Below, in pieces: positions 46,694-56,533 of a stretch of 64,000 nucleotides of DNA. Below the pieces are notes generated by a model. It worked only from the letters and a program-made list of their open reading frames with translations. It did no database searches and was not told the origin of the DNA. Position numbers and translations under genes: made by a program. The DNA is from Rhodopirellula islandica (GTDB lineage: Bacteria; Planctomycetota; Planctomycetia; Pirellulales; Pirellulaceae), in contig NZ_LECT01000028.1 of assembly GCF_001027925.1 (NCBI RefSeq), forward strand, positions 186,001 to 250,000, written 5' to 3'. Within the stretch, counting starts at the first letter, position 1. Each line of letters opens with the position of its first letter.

Positions 46694-49600
46694 TTTCGGC
46701 TCGCAACGATTCGATCAACGGCAGCGTCAACACTTTCCAAACGGCCACCAAACCAGCCAACGTCCCAAACAACAAAATCGCCAGCAAGATCCCCAAGGGC
46801 TCCGCGATTGGCATTTTGGCCCCAGTCAGCCAAGCGTACGGCAACACCGCCAACATCGCCGTCACAGCCCCACACCCAATGCCGATCGCCAGCAAGAAGG
46901 TGTTCTCGCCAAGCACCAACGCCGCCAGTCGTTGCCGTGTGAACCCCACCGCACGCATCACAGCCAGTTCGCCACGGCGTTCCAAAACACTCCGCAATTG
47001 AGCGACCGCCAAACCAATCGTTCCCAGCAACAATCCCAACGCGCCCAAACTTTGGAACGTTCGCAGGTAAGTGTTCTGGACAGCCAGCAAACCAGCCAAG
47101 ACTCGGTCCGCCCGCTGGACATCCATGCCGGCATCAACAAGCCGCGATTCCAACACCTCTGCGATCTCGTCCACCTCCTCGTCACGGCTCGTTGGGTCGG
47201 CCGGTGTTCCAGCCGACGCATCAGCTCCCTCTTCCATCGCGAAGAGGAAGTACTGGTAACCCGTTGAACTAGGAAAGACGCTCTCAAACGCTCGCTCACC
47301 CACAATCAGTTTGCCTTGCAACACCGATCCCGCCAGCAGTCCCACCACACGAAAATGCACGTCGCCGCGTCCGTAATCGAAGGCCTTGACCTCACCGAGA
47401 CCGCCACGCATCTGCAGGCTCCACATCGCGGTGTTCTGATCGATCACAACCGGCACCGGATCTTCCAACGTTCCTGTCGCCACAACGTTCAACAATTCCC
47501 AGGTCGCATCGGATGTCTCGCCCTGCCGACTCGCCCAACCAAACCCGTCCAGTGAATCGTCCTCGGACAACCCAAGGACGGTCGGCCGCATGGCTTGGTA
47601 AAGGTTGTTGCAACTCGCGTCGTCTCCCCCTTTCATCCGAAACGGAACCACACGCACGTCCTCGCGGCTGAACCGCTCAGCATCTCGGCCCAGCAATTCA
47701 GCACGCACATCGTCGGCACGCAAATCTTGATGAAGCGGTTGAGCCGTCTGCCCAATCAAATCAAATCCGCCAGTGCCTTCCCTCGTCGGCGACAAACGAA
47801 ACACACTGATCGACAGAATCAGGAAGGCGGCCGTCGCAACCAATCCGATCGCGAGCGTGCTACGCAGAGGACTGCGGCGTGCGTTTGCCATCGCCAAGGA
47901 ACTCAACGCCCCCCCCCCCAGCCCTGGAGTTCGCATCGCGTGGCCAGCGTCGCTTGCATCACCGCGTCGACGAAGCGATCGATGGACGCCAATCAAGATC
48001 GCCACCAACAACAACATCCCGGCGCCGACAAAACCGCCCGCCGCTTGCTGGCCGCCGCCCATCGCTCCCGCGATCGCGGCCACCATCGCCAAAACGGTCA
48101 AACCAATGGCAAACCACCTCGAACCGTTCCCACCGCTTCGCTGGCTGGCCTTCGCACCGCCGCTCAACGCCTGCGACGAGTTCATCGTGCGTCCGCCAAC
48201 CAAAGCCGCTGGATTCAATCGCAGCAGAAAACGCAGCGTCCATGCGGCGGTCAGCATGCACACCAACCATCCCAAGATGCCACCCAACGCGATCGACATC
48301 GGGGTCGCATGGAACTGCAAAAACGGCACCGTCACCGCTCCCACCCACCATGACTTCAGCGCCCACAAAACCGCCCACGCGTAAGCCACTCCGCCGGCGA
48401 TTCCGATCAACGTTCCGATCGCAGCAGTCACGGCGGTTTCACCGAGCGCGAGCTTCATGACTCTTCGAGGTGTGAAGCCTACCGCCAGCAACGTGCCGAA
48501 CTCACTGAGTCGCTGGAGGACGCCCAATCGCAACAGCAACGCGATCAACATCATCGCCGCCAAAATCACGAAGAAGGAAAGAGCCAAGAACAACCCATCA
48601 AACGGTGTCGTCCCCTTGGATGCAGCCAACTGTTCCGCTCGGATCGATCGCGGGGTCCATCCCAGTTCGCCTTGCACGCTTCGTGTGGCGGCCAAGATCT
48701 TGGCGCGCAAGCCCGGCATGTCAGCGGCCAAACTCGCATCGATTCGCAATCCCGTCGTCTTCCCGAAACGGCTGCCAAAAATGGTTTGCCCGGCACCCAA
48801 TGGCAGGAACGCCTTGGGAGTCAGCCGTTGCTCGTTCCAATAAGCGTCGTCCTCACGCTCGATCTTTCGATCCAACTGAAACGGGAGATCCCAATCACCA
48901 ATCGAATCTTGATCGGTCACGCCAGGCACATCCGGTGTCAACGCGAGATCGTTGTATGGAGTGATCGGCCCATCAAACACCGCTTCGCGATTCCGCCGGT
49001 AAGGCTTGCTGGGAATGGTCAGCGGAACGATCTCGGTCACCACCGCATCAAACGATCGTTCAATCTCGCGGCCATCCTCGACTTCTGGTTCATAAAAGAA
49101 CACTCGGACCTGGTCACCGACCTTGGCACCCAATCGCTCTGCCGTCCAATCATTCAAAACAATGGGCGTCTCACCCGGGTCCGTCGCCAGTGGTTGCGGC
49201 AACGAATAATCCAGCGACAACGTGGGGCCATCGTCCAAAGCCGACAAGGTGCTGTACGGAACCGAGTGGGATTGTTCGTTGACGACGACCTCGCCGGTTG
49301 CCGGATCGACCTTTTCAATCGCATTGGCAAGGTAAGTCATCACCGGCGTGACCGTGCCCTCCGGCAAGGCATCCATCACCGCCTGGACCGCATCATCCTT
49401 CAGCAGCAGGTTCTCGCTGGTCAGGGACACGTAATCGATGATGGGTTCGCCACCGTCTTCCCCGCCGCGCTGAATGTGTTGCAGATTCCAACCCAACGTC
49501 TCCAGCGACCAACCAATTTCATCCGCCGAAATTTCACGGGTCAAGAAAATCGCGTTCGCTTGCCCATCCCGGTCCAAGACATCCGCGATGACCTCCCGAG

Positions 49601-50300
49601 ATGCGAAGACCGTCTTGGGTGCCGCTTGATTGGGCGACAGTGAAAACCGCCCCAACCCAGTGTCTGGCACGATGGCGGCGACCTTCATGCGAGGCAAACC
49701 TTCGCTCTGAATTTCGCGACGCCCGAGTGGACTGTCCGCCGGCACCGCCCCTTCAACTGGCAACCGCAAGGTGACCTGATCACCCACTGCCACCTTCAGC
49801 TCTTCCGCGGCAGCTTGGTTCAAGACCACGCTTTGTTCGCCCGGCATCGCACCGGGCTTCATGCCGGTCACGTCCAAGTCCCAAAACGAATCCTCAATTC
49901 CCAAGACCTGAACACCACCAATCCGCCGTTGTCGATCCGAACCTTCGACATCTGCTTCCACACTGCCACCAGGAAACAAAATGACCGGCGTCGCAAACGA
50001 GTCCTTCTCCGTCGTGTCACCCGACACGTTCCCGTCCGCCTCAACGGGCTCACCTGCGAGGGACAACTCCGCGAGCGGAAAAAAGGCTCCAGGTGAGACG
50101 ATCGATTCAATTTTCCCAAGCCGCTCCACGGTCAAGGATCTCAAACTGCCACGCATCGAATCGCCGACCAACAAGGCTCCCGTGATCACCGCGGTCGCCG
50201 TCGCAACCCCCAACGCCACCGCGACCGTCACAGCTTGACGGTGACGAAGTGTCGACAGGATCAACGAGACCAAAGAAACGGATCGAGCGGGGGATGCCAT
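46674..50300 (-). CDS. Giant FtsX-type ABC transporter permease
   Basis: A 1208-residue permease with two FtsX domains, like the lipoprotein- or lipid-transport permeases of the LolC/E and YbbP type. ATG 50300 is preferred; the frame runs to 50474 without a sensible N-terminus. One membrane helix at about 18-42 precedes a large periplasmic domain (about 45-560). A four-helix FtsX block follows (about 570-730, with LSEFGTLLAVGFTPRRVMKL). A second periplasmic domain (about 820-1050) and a final FtsX block (ERRGELAVMRAVGFTRQRLA) close the protein. No ATPase gene is adjacent. The coding strand contains an 11-G run (47909-47919 on the plus strand as C), reading Leu-Gly-Gly-Gly-Ala. Confidence 0.85.
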   Translation of the reverse strand: MASPARSVSLVSLILSTLRHRQAVTVAVALGVATATAVITGALLVGDSMRGSLRSLTVERLGKIESIVSPGAFFPLAELSLAGEPVEADGNVSGDTTEKDSFATPVILFPGGSVEADVEGSDRQRRIGGVQVLGIEDSFWDLDVTGMKPGAMPGEQSVVLNQAAAEELKVAVGDQVTLRLPVEGAVPADSPLGRREIQSEGLPRMKVAAIVPDTGLGRFSLSPNQAAPKTVFASREVIADVLDRDGQANAIFLTREISADEIGWSLETLGWNLQHIQRGGEDGGEPIIDYVSLTSENLLLKDDAVQAVMDALPEGTVTPVMTYLANAIEKVDPATGEVVVNEQSHSVPYSTLSALDDGPTLSLDYSLPQPLATDPGETPIVLNDWTAERLGAKVGDQVRVFFYEPEVEDGREIERSFDAVVTEIVPLTIPSKPYRRNREAVFDGPITPYNDLALTPDVPGVTDQDSIGDWDLPFQLDRKIEREDDAYWNEQRLTPKAFLPLGAGQTIFGSRFGKTTGLRIDASLAADMPGLRAKILAATRSVQGELGWTPRSIRAEQLAASKGTTPFDGLFLALSFFVILAAMMLIALLLRLGVLQRLSEFGTLLAVGFTPRRVMKLALGETAVTAAIGTLIGIAGGVAYAWAVLWALKSWWVGAVTVPFLQFHATPMSIALGGILGWLVCMLTAAWTLRFLLRLNPAALVGGRTMNSSQALSGGAKASQRSGGNGSRWFAIGLTVLAMVAAIAGAMGGGQQAAGGFVGAGMLLLVAILIGVHRSLRRRGDASDAGHAMRTPGLGGGALSSLAMANARRSPLRSTLAIGLVATAAFLILSISVFRLSPTREGTGGFDLIGQTAQPLHQDLRADDVRAELLGRDAERFSREDVRVVPFRMKGGDDASCNNLYQAMRPTVLGLSEDDSLDGFGWASRQGETSDATWELLNVVATGTLEDPVPVVIDQNTAMWSLQMRGGLGEVKAFDYGRGDVHFRVVGLLAGSVLQGKLIVGERAFESVFPSSTGYQYFLFAMEEGADASAGTPADPTSRDEEVDEIAEVLESRLVDAGMDVQRADRVLAGLLAVQNTYLRTFQSLGALGLLLGTIGLAVAQLRSVLERRGELAVMRAVGFTRQRLAALVLGENTFLLAIGIGCGAVTAMLAVLPYAWLTGAKMPIAEPLGILLAILLFGTLAGLVAVWKVLTLPLIESLRAENAVVEL
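47909..47919. repeat. C11/G11 homopolymer inside the permease gene
   Basis: Eleven consecutive C bases on the plus strand (G on the coding strand) lie in the cytoplasmic loop between the two halves of the permease. A gain or loss of one base would frameshift the remaining 400 or so codons. Confidence 0.85.
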
Positions 50301-50456
50301 TGGTTTCCGGGGGCGGGGGGTGTCAACGGTCGTGACGAATGAACACGCATCGCGGTCCAAAGTGCCTGGCGTGTTCGCCGGACGACGATAACACGACAGA
50401 GTTTGGTTTCGAGTGCGCCCCACAAGTTTGTAGGTTTCCCGACCGTCTGTCCACGC

Positions 50457-52421
50457 ATGCCTTTGCAACGCCACCCGTCATCGCTGTGCGTCGACCATCG
50501 CTTTCGCGGTGGCTGGGCTGGCATGTTCGCGTTTTCCAGCGTGGCTCTCGCACTGACAATCTCATCCCTGGGATGTCGCTCCAACCGCCCCACGCCTGAT
50601 CAACGCCTCGCATCCGCAGCCCAACTGGGAACACCCTCTGCCACCCAGGCGTCCCCCAGCACCAGTGACAAAGCCAGGAATGGCGTCTTCCAACCGTCCC
50701 CCACTCATCTCGGCGATCCCTTTGCCGGAAACCAGAACGCGCGGCGACCGATGCGATTGGGCTCCGCCGATCACACCCGCCTGGCAAGCGTCTCCAACCA
50801 ATCCGCCACTGCATCGCGGACACCGGTCGAGGCAGCGTTCTCCAAGCAGACTTTGAATCCCACGAAGGCACCCGAGTTCTGGGACCTGACCGAAGCCGAG
50901 ATGATCGCGTTGGCTTTGCAACACAGCGATGTCATCCGGTCGCTTGGCGTGCGAGTTCTCGAAGCACCGGCCTCGGTCACCACGGCGTACGACACCGCCA
51001 TCCAAGCCTCCGACCCGATGTTCGGCCCACAAGCGGCTTTGGCAGAATTCGATAGCCAACTCAATGCCTCGCTGACCACCCAAAACAATGACCGCGTCTT
51101 CAACAACGCGACGTTGGGAGGCCAAGTCCAAGAACTGCTTCAGGACTACGCTCAATTCCAATCCGGCTGGACCAAGCGAACCACCTGGGGCACCCAGTGG
51201 GACCTGCAATCGATTCAGCAGTACGACAGCAACAACCGAGCGGGCAACTCGTTCCCAAGCTACTGGGAAACGCAACTGGAACTGGGAGTCCGGCAACCGT
51301 TGCTGCAAGGAGCTGGGCAAACCTTCAACCTGATCGCGGGCCCCAACGCACGACCGGGACTGAATTTCTCAAACGGGATTTGGATCGCCCAGATCAACAC
51401 TCAAATCAGCCAAGCCGATTTTGAAATCCAATTGCGGGACTACTTTCTCGAACTCTACACCACGTACTGGCAGCTTCAGCGACTCTATCATTCGTACGCC
51501 AGCATTTGCCATGCTCGCGACATTTCGCACGAGATCTGGCAAACGGTTCTGTCAAAGCAACAGTCCGGACTGATGGGCGGCGAGGCTTACAAGGAAGCCC
51601 AAACCCGAGCCCAGTACTATCGCTACCAACGCGAAGCCGAGATTGCACTGGGCGGCAGCGCAGGCGACACAGGAATTCGCAACGCGGAACGAACACTCCG
51701 GCGGATGATCGGCCTGCCCATCGCGGATGGCAGATTGCTGAGACCAGCCGATGGATTCACGACCGCCCCCTTTGAATTTGCAATCCAAGACAGCGTTGCC
51801 CGCGGGTTCCAGCACCGAACCGAACTCCGACGCCAACGCCTCCAAGTCCAGCAACAAAACCTCCGGCTCGTCGCGGCCAAGAACTTCTTGCTCCCACGAT
51901 TGGACATGATCGGTCGCACCCGAATGCGAGGGTTTGGTGACGATCTGACCGGCGGAGGACCGCGATTCGCCAGCGCCGCAGACGACCTTTTTTCGTTGGA
52001 CCACACGGAGTGGGAATTCGGTGTTGAGATGGGCGTGGCCCCTCAACGTCGGCAAGCGAAATCGGCCGTCCGAAACGCCACCCTGCAACTCCATCGCGAA
52101 CGCTCCATCCTGGAGGAGCAACAGCACGCGGTGACCTATGAGATCCACGATGCGATTTCCAATAGCCAATCCAGTTTCGCTGCCCTGCAGAATTCACTCG
52201 CTCGCGTCCAAGCCGGCGAAGACCGCCTGGCATCCTCGCGAGCCCTCTATGACGCCGGAAAAATCCAACTGGAGTTCTTGATCGACGCGAGCGAAGAACT
52301 CCTGCAATCCCAACGGCAATTGCATGTTGACCAAACCAACTACAGCGTGTCTTTGGTCCAGATCAGCCGGGCGATGGGAACGCTGCTGACCGACGTCGGG
52401 GTTCATTCCTACCGCCGCTGA
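50457..52421 (+). CDS. TolC-like outer-membrane efflux lipoprotein
   Basis: Outer-membrane factor of the TolC family (655 residues from ATG 50457; the frame opens at GTG 50403). The hydrophobic N-terminus ends in a lipobox (LTISSLGC), so the protein is probably lipid-anchored like OprM/NodT. A Ser/Thr/Pro-rich spacer of about 100 residues follows. Two OEP repeats are present: the first around 130-420 with long helices (YFLELYTTYWQLQRLYHSYA), the second around 430-655 (RQRLQVQQQNLRLVAAKNFL; ALYDAGKIQLEFLIDASEEL). It is divergent from the FtsX-type permease, with a 156-bp shared spacer. Partnership with that permease or with the MacAB-like operon at 15.5 kb is possible. Confidence 0.85.
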   Translation: MPLQRHPSSLCVDHRFRGGWAGMFAFSSVALALTISSLGCRSNRPTPDQRLASAAQLGTPSATQASPSTSDKARNGVFQPSPTHLGDPFAGNQNARRPMRLGSADHTRLASVSNQSATASRTPVEAAFSKQTLNPTKAPEFWDLTEAEMIALALQHSDVIRSLGVRVLEAPASVTTAYDTAIQASDPMFGPQAALAEFDSQLNASLTTQNNDRVFNNATLGGQVQELLQDYAQFQSGWTKRTTWGTQWDLQSIQQYDSNNRAGNSFPSYWETQLELGVRQPLLQGAGQTFNLIAGPNARPGLNFSNGIWIAQINTQISQADFEIQLRDYFLELYTTYWQLQRLYHSYASICHARDISHEIWQTVLSKQQSGLMGGEAYKEAQTRAQYYRYQREAEIALGGSAGDTGIRNAERTLRRMIGLPIADGRLLRPADGFTTAPFEFAIQDSVARGFQHRTELRRQRLQVQQQNLRLVAAKNFLLPRLDMIGRTRMRGFGDDLTGGGPRFASAADDLFSLDHTEWEFGVEMGVAPQRRQAKSAVRNATLQLHRERSILEEQQHAVTYEIHDAISNSQSSFAALQNSLARVQAGEDRLASSRALYDAGKIQLEFLIDASEELLQSQRQLHVDQTNYSVSLVQISRAMGTLLTDVGVHSYRR

Positions 52422-53284
52422 GCTCGGTCTCGGGGCTTCCGCGCCGAGCAAAGGAAGCCGCCCGATCCGGCGCAAAACTCCTCGCCAAACGATCCCCCGA
52501 TTCGCGTCGTCGTCGCCTGGAGTTTTCAAGTTACAATTTACAATTTCACTTTTTCAATCCTCCCCATCGCATCGCTCGCCACCTGTCGCCGCTCCGCGGC
52601 TTGTCGAGCGAGAGGGTGACATCCAAGACCTCGGGTTGAAAACCCGAGGCTGACAACTGTCACCGCTCCGCGGTTGTTCGATCATCCCGCCCCACTCAAC
52701 CAGTCGCGGAGCGACGGCAGCCGAAAACCTTGGGTTTTCAACCCAAGGTCACACGCCCACGACATACAACTCCTCAGTCGCGGAGCGACGACAGTTGTTT
52801 GCCGCACTGTCGCCGAACATCCACCCGGGGTTGAGCCCCCGTACGAAGGCCTTCCCAGCCCGTCGAAATGGAAACCCGACGCGTGAGCGAGGCCAATGCG
52901 GCATTCGCGGCGGCAGCCCCATCCGGAGCAAGACTCCTCGCCAAACGATCCCCCGATTTACGTCGCCGTCGACGCCGCCCAGATTTTACAACTTACAATT
53001 TACAATTTCACTTTTTCAATCCTCCCCATCGCATCGCTCGCCACCTGTCGCCGCTCCGCGGCTTGTCGAGCGAGAGGGTGACATCCAAGACCTCGGGTTG
53101 AAAACCCGAGGCTGACAACTGTCACCGCTCCGCGGTTGTTCGATCATCCCGCCCCACTCAACCAGTCGCGGAGCGACGACAGTTGTTATCCGCACTGTCG
53201 CCGAACATCCACCCGGGGTTGAGCCCCCGTACGAAGGCCTTCAAGCCAACACCAAATGCCTTGCGCACGCGGCGGGTTTCCAAG
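52422..53284. repeat. Duplicated palindromic spacer
   Basis: No gene is seen in this 863-bp gap. A 185-bp block is identical at 52531-52715 and 52993-53177 (offset 462), and similarity extends about 60 bp further upstream with changes. A second block is repeated at 52776-52854 and 53164-53242 (offset 388). The units carry palindromes such as CCTCGGGTTGAAAACCCGAGG and the CCGCTCCGCGG / TCGCGGAGCGAC family also found near 24.6 kb. Short frames through this region are artefacts of the repeat. Confidence 0.85.
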
Positions 53285-54064
53285 TCAGCGTGCCGTCCAT
53301 CCGCCGTCGACCGTCAACATGCTGCCGGTCATGTAACTCGACGCCTCGCTGGCGAGGAAAATTGCCGCCCCTTGGATTTCTTGCAATTCCCCCCAACGTT
53401 CCAGTGCCGTCGCCCCGACGATGAATCGCTTGGCCTCTTCCGACTCAGCAATCGGAACATTCATCGGCGTCAGAAACGGACCAGGGCAAATGGCATTGAC
53501 GGTGACATTGTGAGGTGCCAACTCCAAACCCAACGCACGCGTCATTTGCACCACCGCACCTTTGCTGGATGCATAGGGCGTCCGATTGGCCAAGCCCACC
53601 AATCCAAGCGTGCTGGCCAGGTTGATGATCCGACCGGCACCGCTGGACTTCATCACCTGACTGGCGTGCTTGCAGCACAACCACATGCCGTCGACGTTCG
53701 TTGCCTGAACCTGCCGAAACTGTTCAAGCGACAGCTCATCAATGGCCCCCCGCACATTGATCCCAGCGCTGTTGATCAACACATCCAACCTGGAAAACTG
53801 GTCGACGCATCGCCGCACCATCTCGGCAACATCGCTTTCGACGGTCACATCCGCTCCGATGCCGATCGCCTCCACCGGGTATTCCTCCGCGATCCTCTGA
53901 GCCGCCTCGGACGCTTCCTGCTCATTGCGACTGACCAAACAGACGTTCGCTCCAGCCGATGCGAGCCCCGCCGCCATCGCTTCGCCCAGGCCCTTGGAAC
54001 CTCCCGTGACGAGCGCGGACCGACCGGACAAATCAAAGAGCTTCACACCGGGCCATCGAGCCAT
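53285..54064 (-). CDS. SDR family oxidoreductase (gluconate 5-dehydrogenase-like)
   Basis: Classical SDR of 259 residues. It has TGGSKGLGEAMAAGL for the cofactor (about 20-34), Asp in GADVT, NSAG (in place of NNAG), catalytic Ser in NLASTLG and Tyr/Lys in YASSK. The PGPFLTPMN and C-terminal SSYMTGSMLTVDGGW blocks resemble gluconate 5-dehydrogenase and FabG-like enzymes. An Arg after beta-2 (LVSRNEQEA) favours NADP. The substrate is inferred to be a sugar acid or polyol and is unproven. It follows a small membrane-protein gene by 69 bp on the same strand. Confidence 0.88.
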   Translation of the reverse strand: MARWPGVKLFDLSGRSALVTGGSKGLGEAMAAGLASAGANVCLVSRNEQEASEAAQRIAEEYPVEAIGIGADVTVESDVAEMVRRCVDQFSRLDVLINSAGINVRGAIDELSLEQFRQVQATNVDGMWLCCKHASQVMKSSGAGRIINLASTLGLVGLANRTPYASSKGAVVQMTRALGLELAPHNVTVNAICPGPFLTPMNVPIAESEEAKRFIVGATALERWGELQEIQGAAIFLASEASSYMTGSMLTVDGGWTAR

Positions 54065-54133
54065 CTTCAGCCTCGCAACAAAGGAAAGGGGAACTTGGGC
54101 TGGAACATCACGCCAACGATCGCATCCGCCAAT

Positions 54134-54493
54134 TCACGCGATCGCAATGCGACCACCAATGTACCCAGCAAACAAACTGATCAGAGAATAGAAACCCGCC
54201 AGACCGATGATGAGCCCCACCGGTGTGTCCCATCCCGAGCCTTGGAGAGACGCCCCGACCTCAAACGAGGTGACCACCATGCCTGTGAAAACCGACGCGA
54301 GGAAGCACCAAAACATCGTCGACAGAAGCCCGAGGACCATGCCTTCGAGGGTTCCTGATGCGGCCCTGCCGGCCAACGGCCCGATGGTCGCCGGGCAGAG
54401 CGCCACCCAGAACACCATGTGAAATCGGACCAATGCGAAAACAATCGCAGCCCAAGTCAACGCCAAGATCAAATGGACGATGCGGAACTGCAT
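54134..54493 (-). CDS. Small multi-pass membrane protein
   Basis: A 119-residue hydrophobic protein with about four membrane segments: residues 5-22, 26-45, 52-76 and 92-115. Several small residues lie in the helices (GLIIGLAGFYSLISLFAGYI). No family is recognised. It lies 7 bp downstream of the CBS-pyrophosphatase gene on the same strand and is probably co-transcribed with it and with the SDR gene further on. Confidence 0.6.
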   Translation of the reverse strand: MQFRIVHLILALTWAAIVFALVRFHMVFWVALCPATIGPLAGRAASGTLEGMVLGLLSTMFWCFLASVFTGMVVTSFEVGASLQGSGWDTPVGLIIGLAGFYSLISLFAGYIGGRIAIA

Positions 54494-54500
54494 GTTGGAT

Positions 54501-56156
54501 TCACGTGGGCTCGGGAGAATGCTCCAGCAGACTGCTGATCAGAGGCAACAACTGTTTTTTGCGACTGACGACGTTGTCCAATTTATACAACCGATCCTCG
54601 AGCTGAGGGTAATTGATCTCCTCCCAACCCTCGGGCTCGCTGCTCATCAGCAACAAACTCCCGTTGCTCGAGATATCCGTCACCAACAATGCCGAAAACT
54701 CCAGGCCCTCCTCTTCAGAAAGGCGGACCAACGCCTGACTCAATTCTGCCTGCCGTTCCCAGAACAGATCCAAACCAATTTCTTCAATTTGCGAAATCGA
54801 GAATCGACGCCCGTTCTCTTCGAATTGCTTGCAATCTTCACGAACCACTTTGTCCGGTGTGCAAGATCGAAGCGCGGAACCAATTTCGAAGAACTCATTG
54901 GCGTAGTCAGCCAATTCCACCGTGCAGAATTCCTGCAACCAAGTCAACAAATCGCGATCGACATCGGTGGTGGTCGGCGACCGCAAATACAACGTGTCGC
55001 TGATGATCCCCGAAGCCATGCACAGCGCCATCCCGGGTTCCGGCTTCAAACCTTCCTGCCGGAACATGCGTGCCACCAAGGTGCACGTCGATCCCACCGG
55101 ATCCATGATGAACCGGATCGGCCCAGTGGACTTCAACGAACCTCCCAGACGGTGATGGTCCAGCACTTCAACGATGTCAGAATCTTCCGCTCCCTCGACC
55201 GCCTGCCCAATTTCGTTGTGATCCACCAACACCAACTGCGGCCGGGGCGGATGAACCATGTCGGATTTGCTCAGCACCCCAATCAGTTTCTGATTGTCGA
55301 CCACCGGAAAGACCGTTTGTGCCGAGCGGTAAATTTGCTGCTTGGCCGCGGCAACCGGCAGCTTGGCCGAAAGCGCCAGGAAATCTCGCGTGATGACCTC
55401 TTTAATCAACTGAGCGGCTTTGATCCGCATCGTCGTCGTGGCTGTGTCAAAGGGACTGTTGATGACCGTCACGCCCCGACCGCGAGCAAGCTCCATCAAC
55501 CCGCTGGACAACTGATAACCGCCGGTCACCACCAACCCACGCACTCCCATTTCGAGCGCTGGCAACTGAATCGTCGGACGGTCACCACTGACCACCAACA
55601 ACCGATCCGAAGGAAACTGCTTCATCCGCTCACAGAATCCGCCAGCACTCATCGCCCCCACGGTCAGGATCATGTCCTCGTTGAGGCCGGAATCCACGGA
55701 GTGCTGGTACGATCCGCCCAACACCGAAACCACTTTGTCGAGGTTCGTGTGAACTTCGCGCGAACGGTAGGGGTCCACGCCGCCCTGAAAAACCAGTTCC
55801 AACAGATCCAACAACGTGACCAATCCGATCAATTGATCGTTGTCGTCCAACACTGGAATGGCCCGCAGTTCATGCTCGTCCATTCGTTCGTAGACTTCGT
55901 AAAACACATCCGAGGTGCGTGCCACCACGACGTCTCGATTGCAGATGTCCTCCAACTCCGGCCGGACATCCATGATGATTTTGGGAGCCGCCAGCTTCGC
56001 TTTTCGCAACGCGAATTCGGTCCGTTGATTGGGCGGACCGCAGCATGCCGCGACGGCATCGGGGCGAGTCGTTCGGCGGAGAAAATCAGCGTAGGCCAAA
56101 GCACTGCAGATCGCATCCGTGTCAGGATTGCGGTGACCAAAAACGTGGACCGTCAT
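54501..56156 (-). CDS. Family II inorganic pyrophosphatase with CBS and DRTGG domains
   Basis: Manganese-dependent inorganic diphosphatase that hydrolyses PPi, of the nucleotide-regulated CBS-PPase type. The DHH domain has HRNPDTDAICSALAYA (H8, D12 and D14 bind metal), LVLVDHNE and VLDHHRLGG. A CBS pair brackets a DRTGG domain: CBS1 at about 60-125, DRTGG at about 185-245 and CBS2 at about 250-305 (TVFPVVDNQKLIGVLSKSDM). The DHHA2 domain fills about 420-551. In characterised relatives AMP/ADP inhibit and ATP or diadenosine polyphosphates activate through the CBS/DRTGG module. The 551-residue length is normal. The start is ATG 56156. Confidence 0.93.
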   Translation of the reverse strand: MTVHVFGHRNPDTDAICSALAYADFLRRTTRPDAVAACCGPPNQRTEFALRKAKLAAPKIIMDVRPELEDICNRDVVVARTSDVFYEVYERMDEHELRAIPVLDDNDQLIGLVTLLDLLELVFQGGVDPYRSREVHTNLDKVVSVLGGSYQHSVDSGLNEDMILTVGAMSAGGFCERMKQFPSDRLLVVSGDRPTIQLPALEMGVRGLVVTGGYQLSSGLMELARGRGVTVINSPFDTATTTMRIKAAQLIKEVITRDFLALSAKLPVAAAKQQIYRSAQTVFPVVDNQKLIGVLSKSDMVHPPRPQLVLVDHNEIGQAVEGAEDSDIVEVLDHHRLGGSLKSTGPIRFIMDPVGSTCTLVARMFRQEGLKPEPGMALCMASGIISDTLYLRSPTTTDVDRDLLTWLQEFCTVELADYANEFFEIGSALRSCTPDKVVREDCKQFEENGRRFSISQIEEIGLDLFWERQAELSQALVRLSEEEGLEFSALLVTDISSNGSLLLMSSEPEGWEEINYPQLEDRLYKLDNVVSRKKQLLPLISSLLEHSPEPT

Positions 56157-56533
56157 GAAAGCTATTCAATAACTCGATGGTGAAACGCGAGACGCAGTGC
56201 AACTCGCCCGGGCAATCCCAAGCCAGATACAATCATTGAACCGTTCGAACGCCGGAAACTCCAGGCTCACTTGCGATCCGTGGCGATCGTTTCGCGAAAA
56301 TGGTTGCTGCTTCCGGGAGGATTCAGCCGTATAGAAAAGATCGGTTCTCGAGGAAACGACCATTCAATCCTAGTCGGTATCCTCCACCAGAATTGTGCCA
56401 AAGATCTGGTTTGCCATGTCATTCCCAAAAGTCTCTGCAACCGATTTCATGGGTGACGGATTGTCGCACGAATCGAAAGAGCACGATTTCGGGATCACAG
56501 ACCAGGGTTCTCGAAGAACAGGGTTCACCGATT
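56157..56533. other. Intergenic region without a recognised feature
   Basis: This 377-bp gap lies between the pyrophosphatase start and the end of the coaC operon. Short frames on both strands have no domain, and no clear terminator or repeat was found. It must hold the promoter of the pyrophosphatase gene, but no convincing -35/-10 pair could be read. Confidence 0.5.

Noticed and set aside
53183-54358. A 391-codon frame across the spacer and opposite the SDR gene
   Set aside because: It begins in a repeat and runs antisense to a clear SDR enzyme.
54480-56183. A 567-codon open frame opposite the pyrophosphatase gene
   Set aside because: It mirrors the full length of a well-supported gene and shows no motif.
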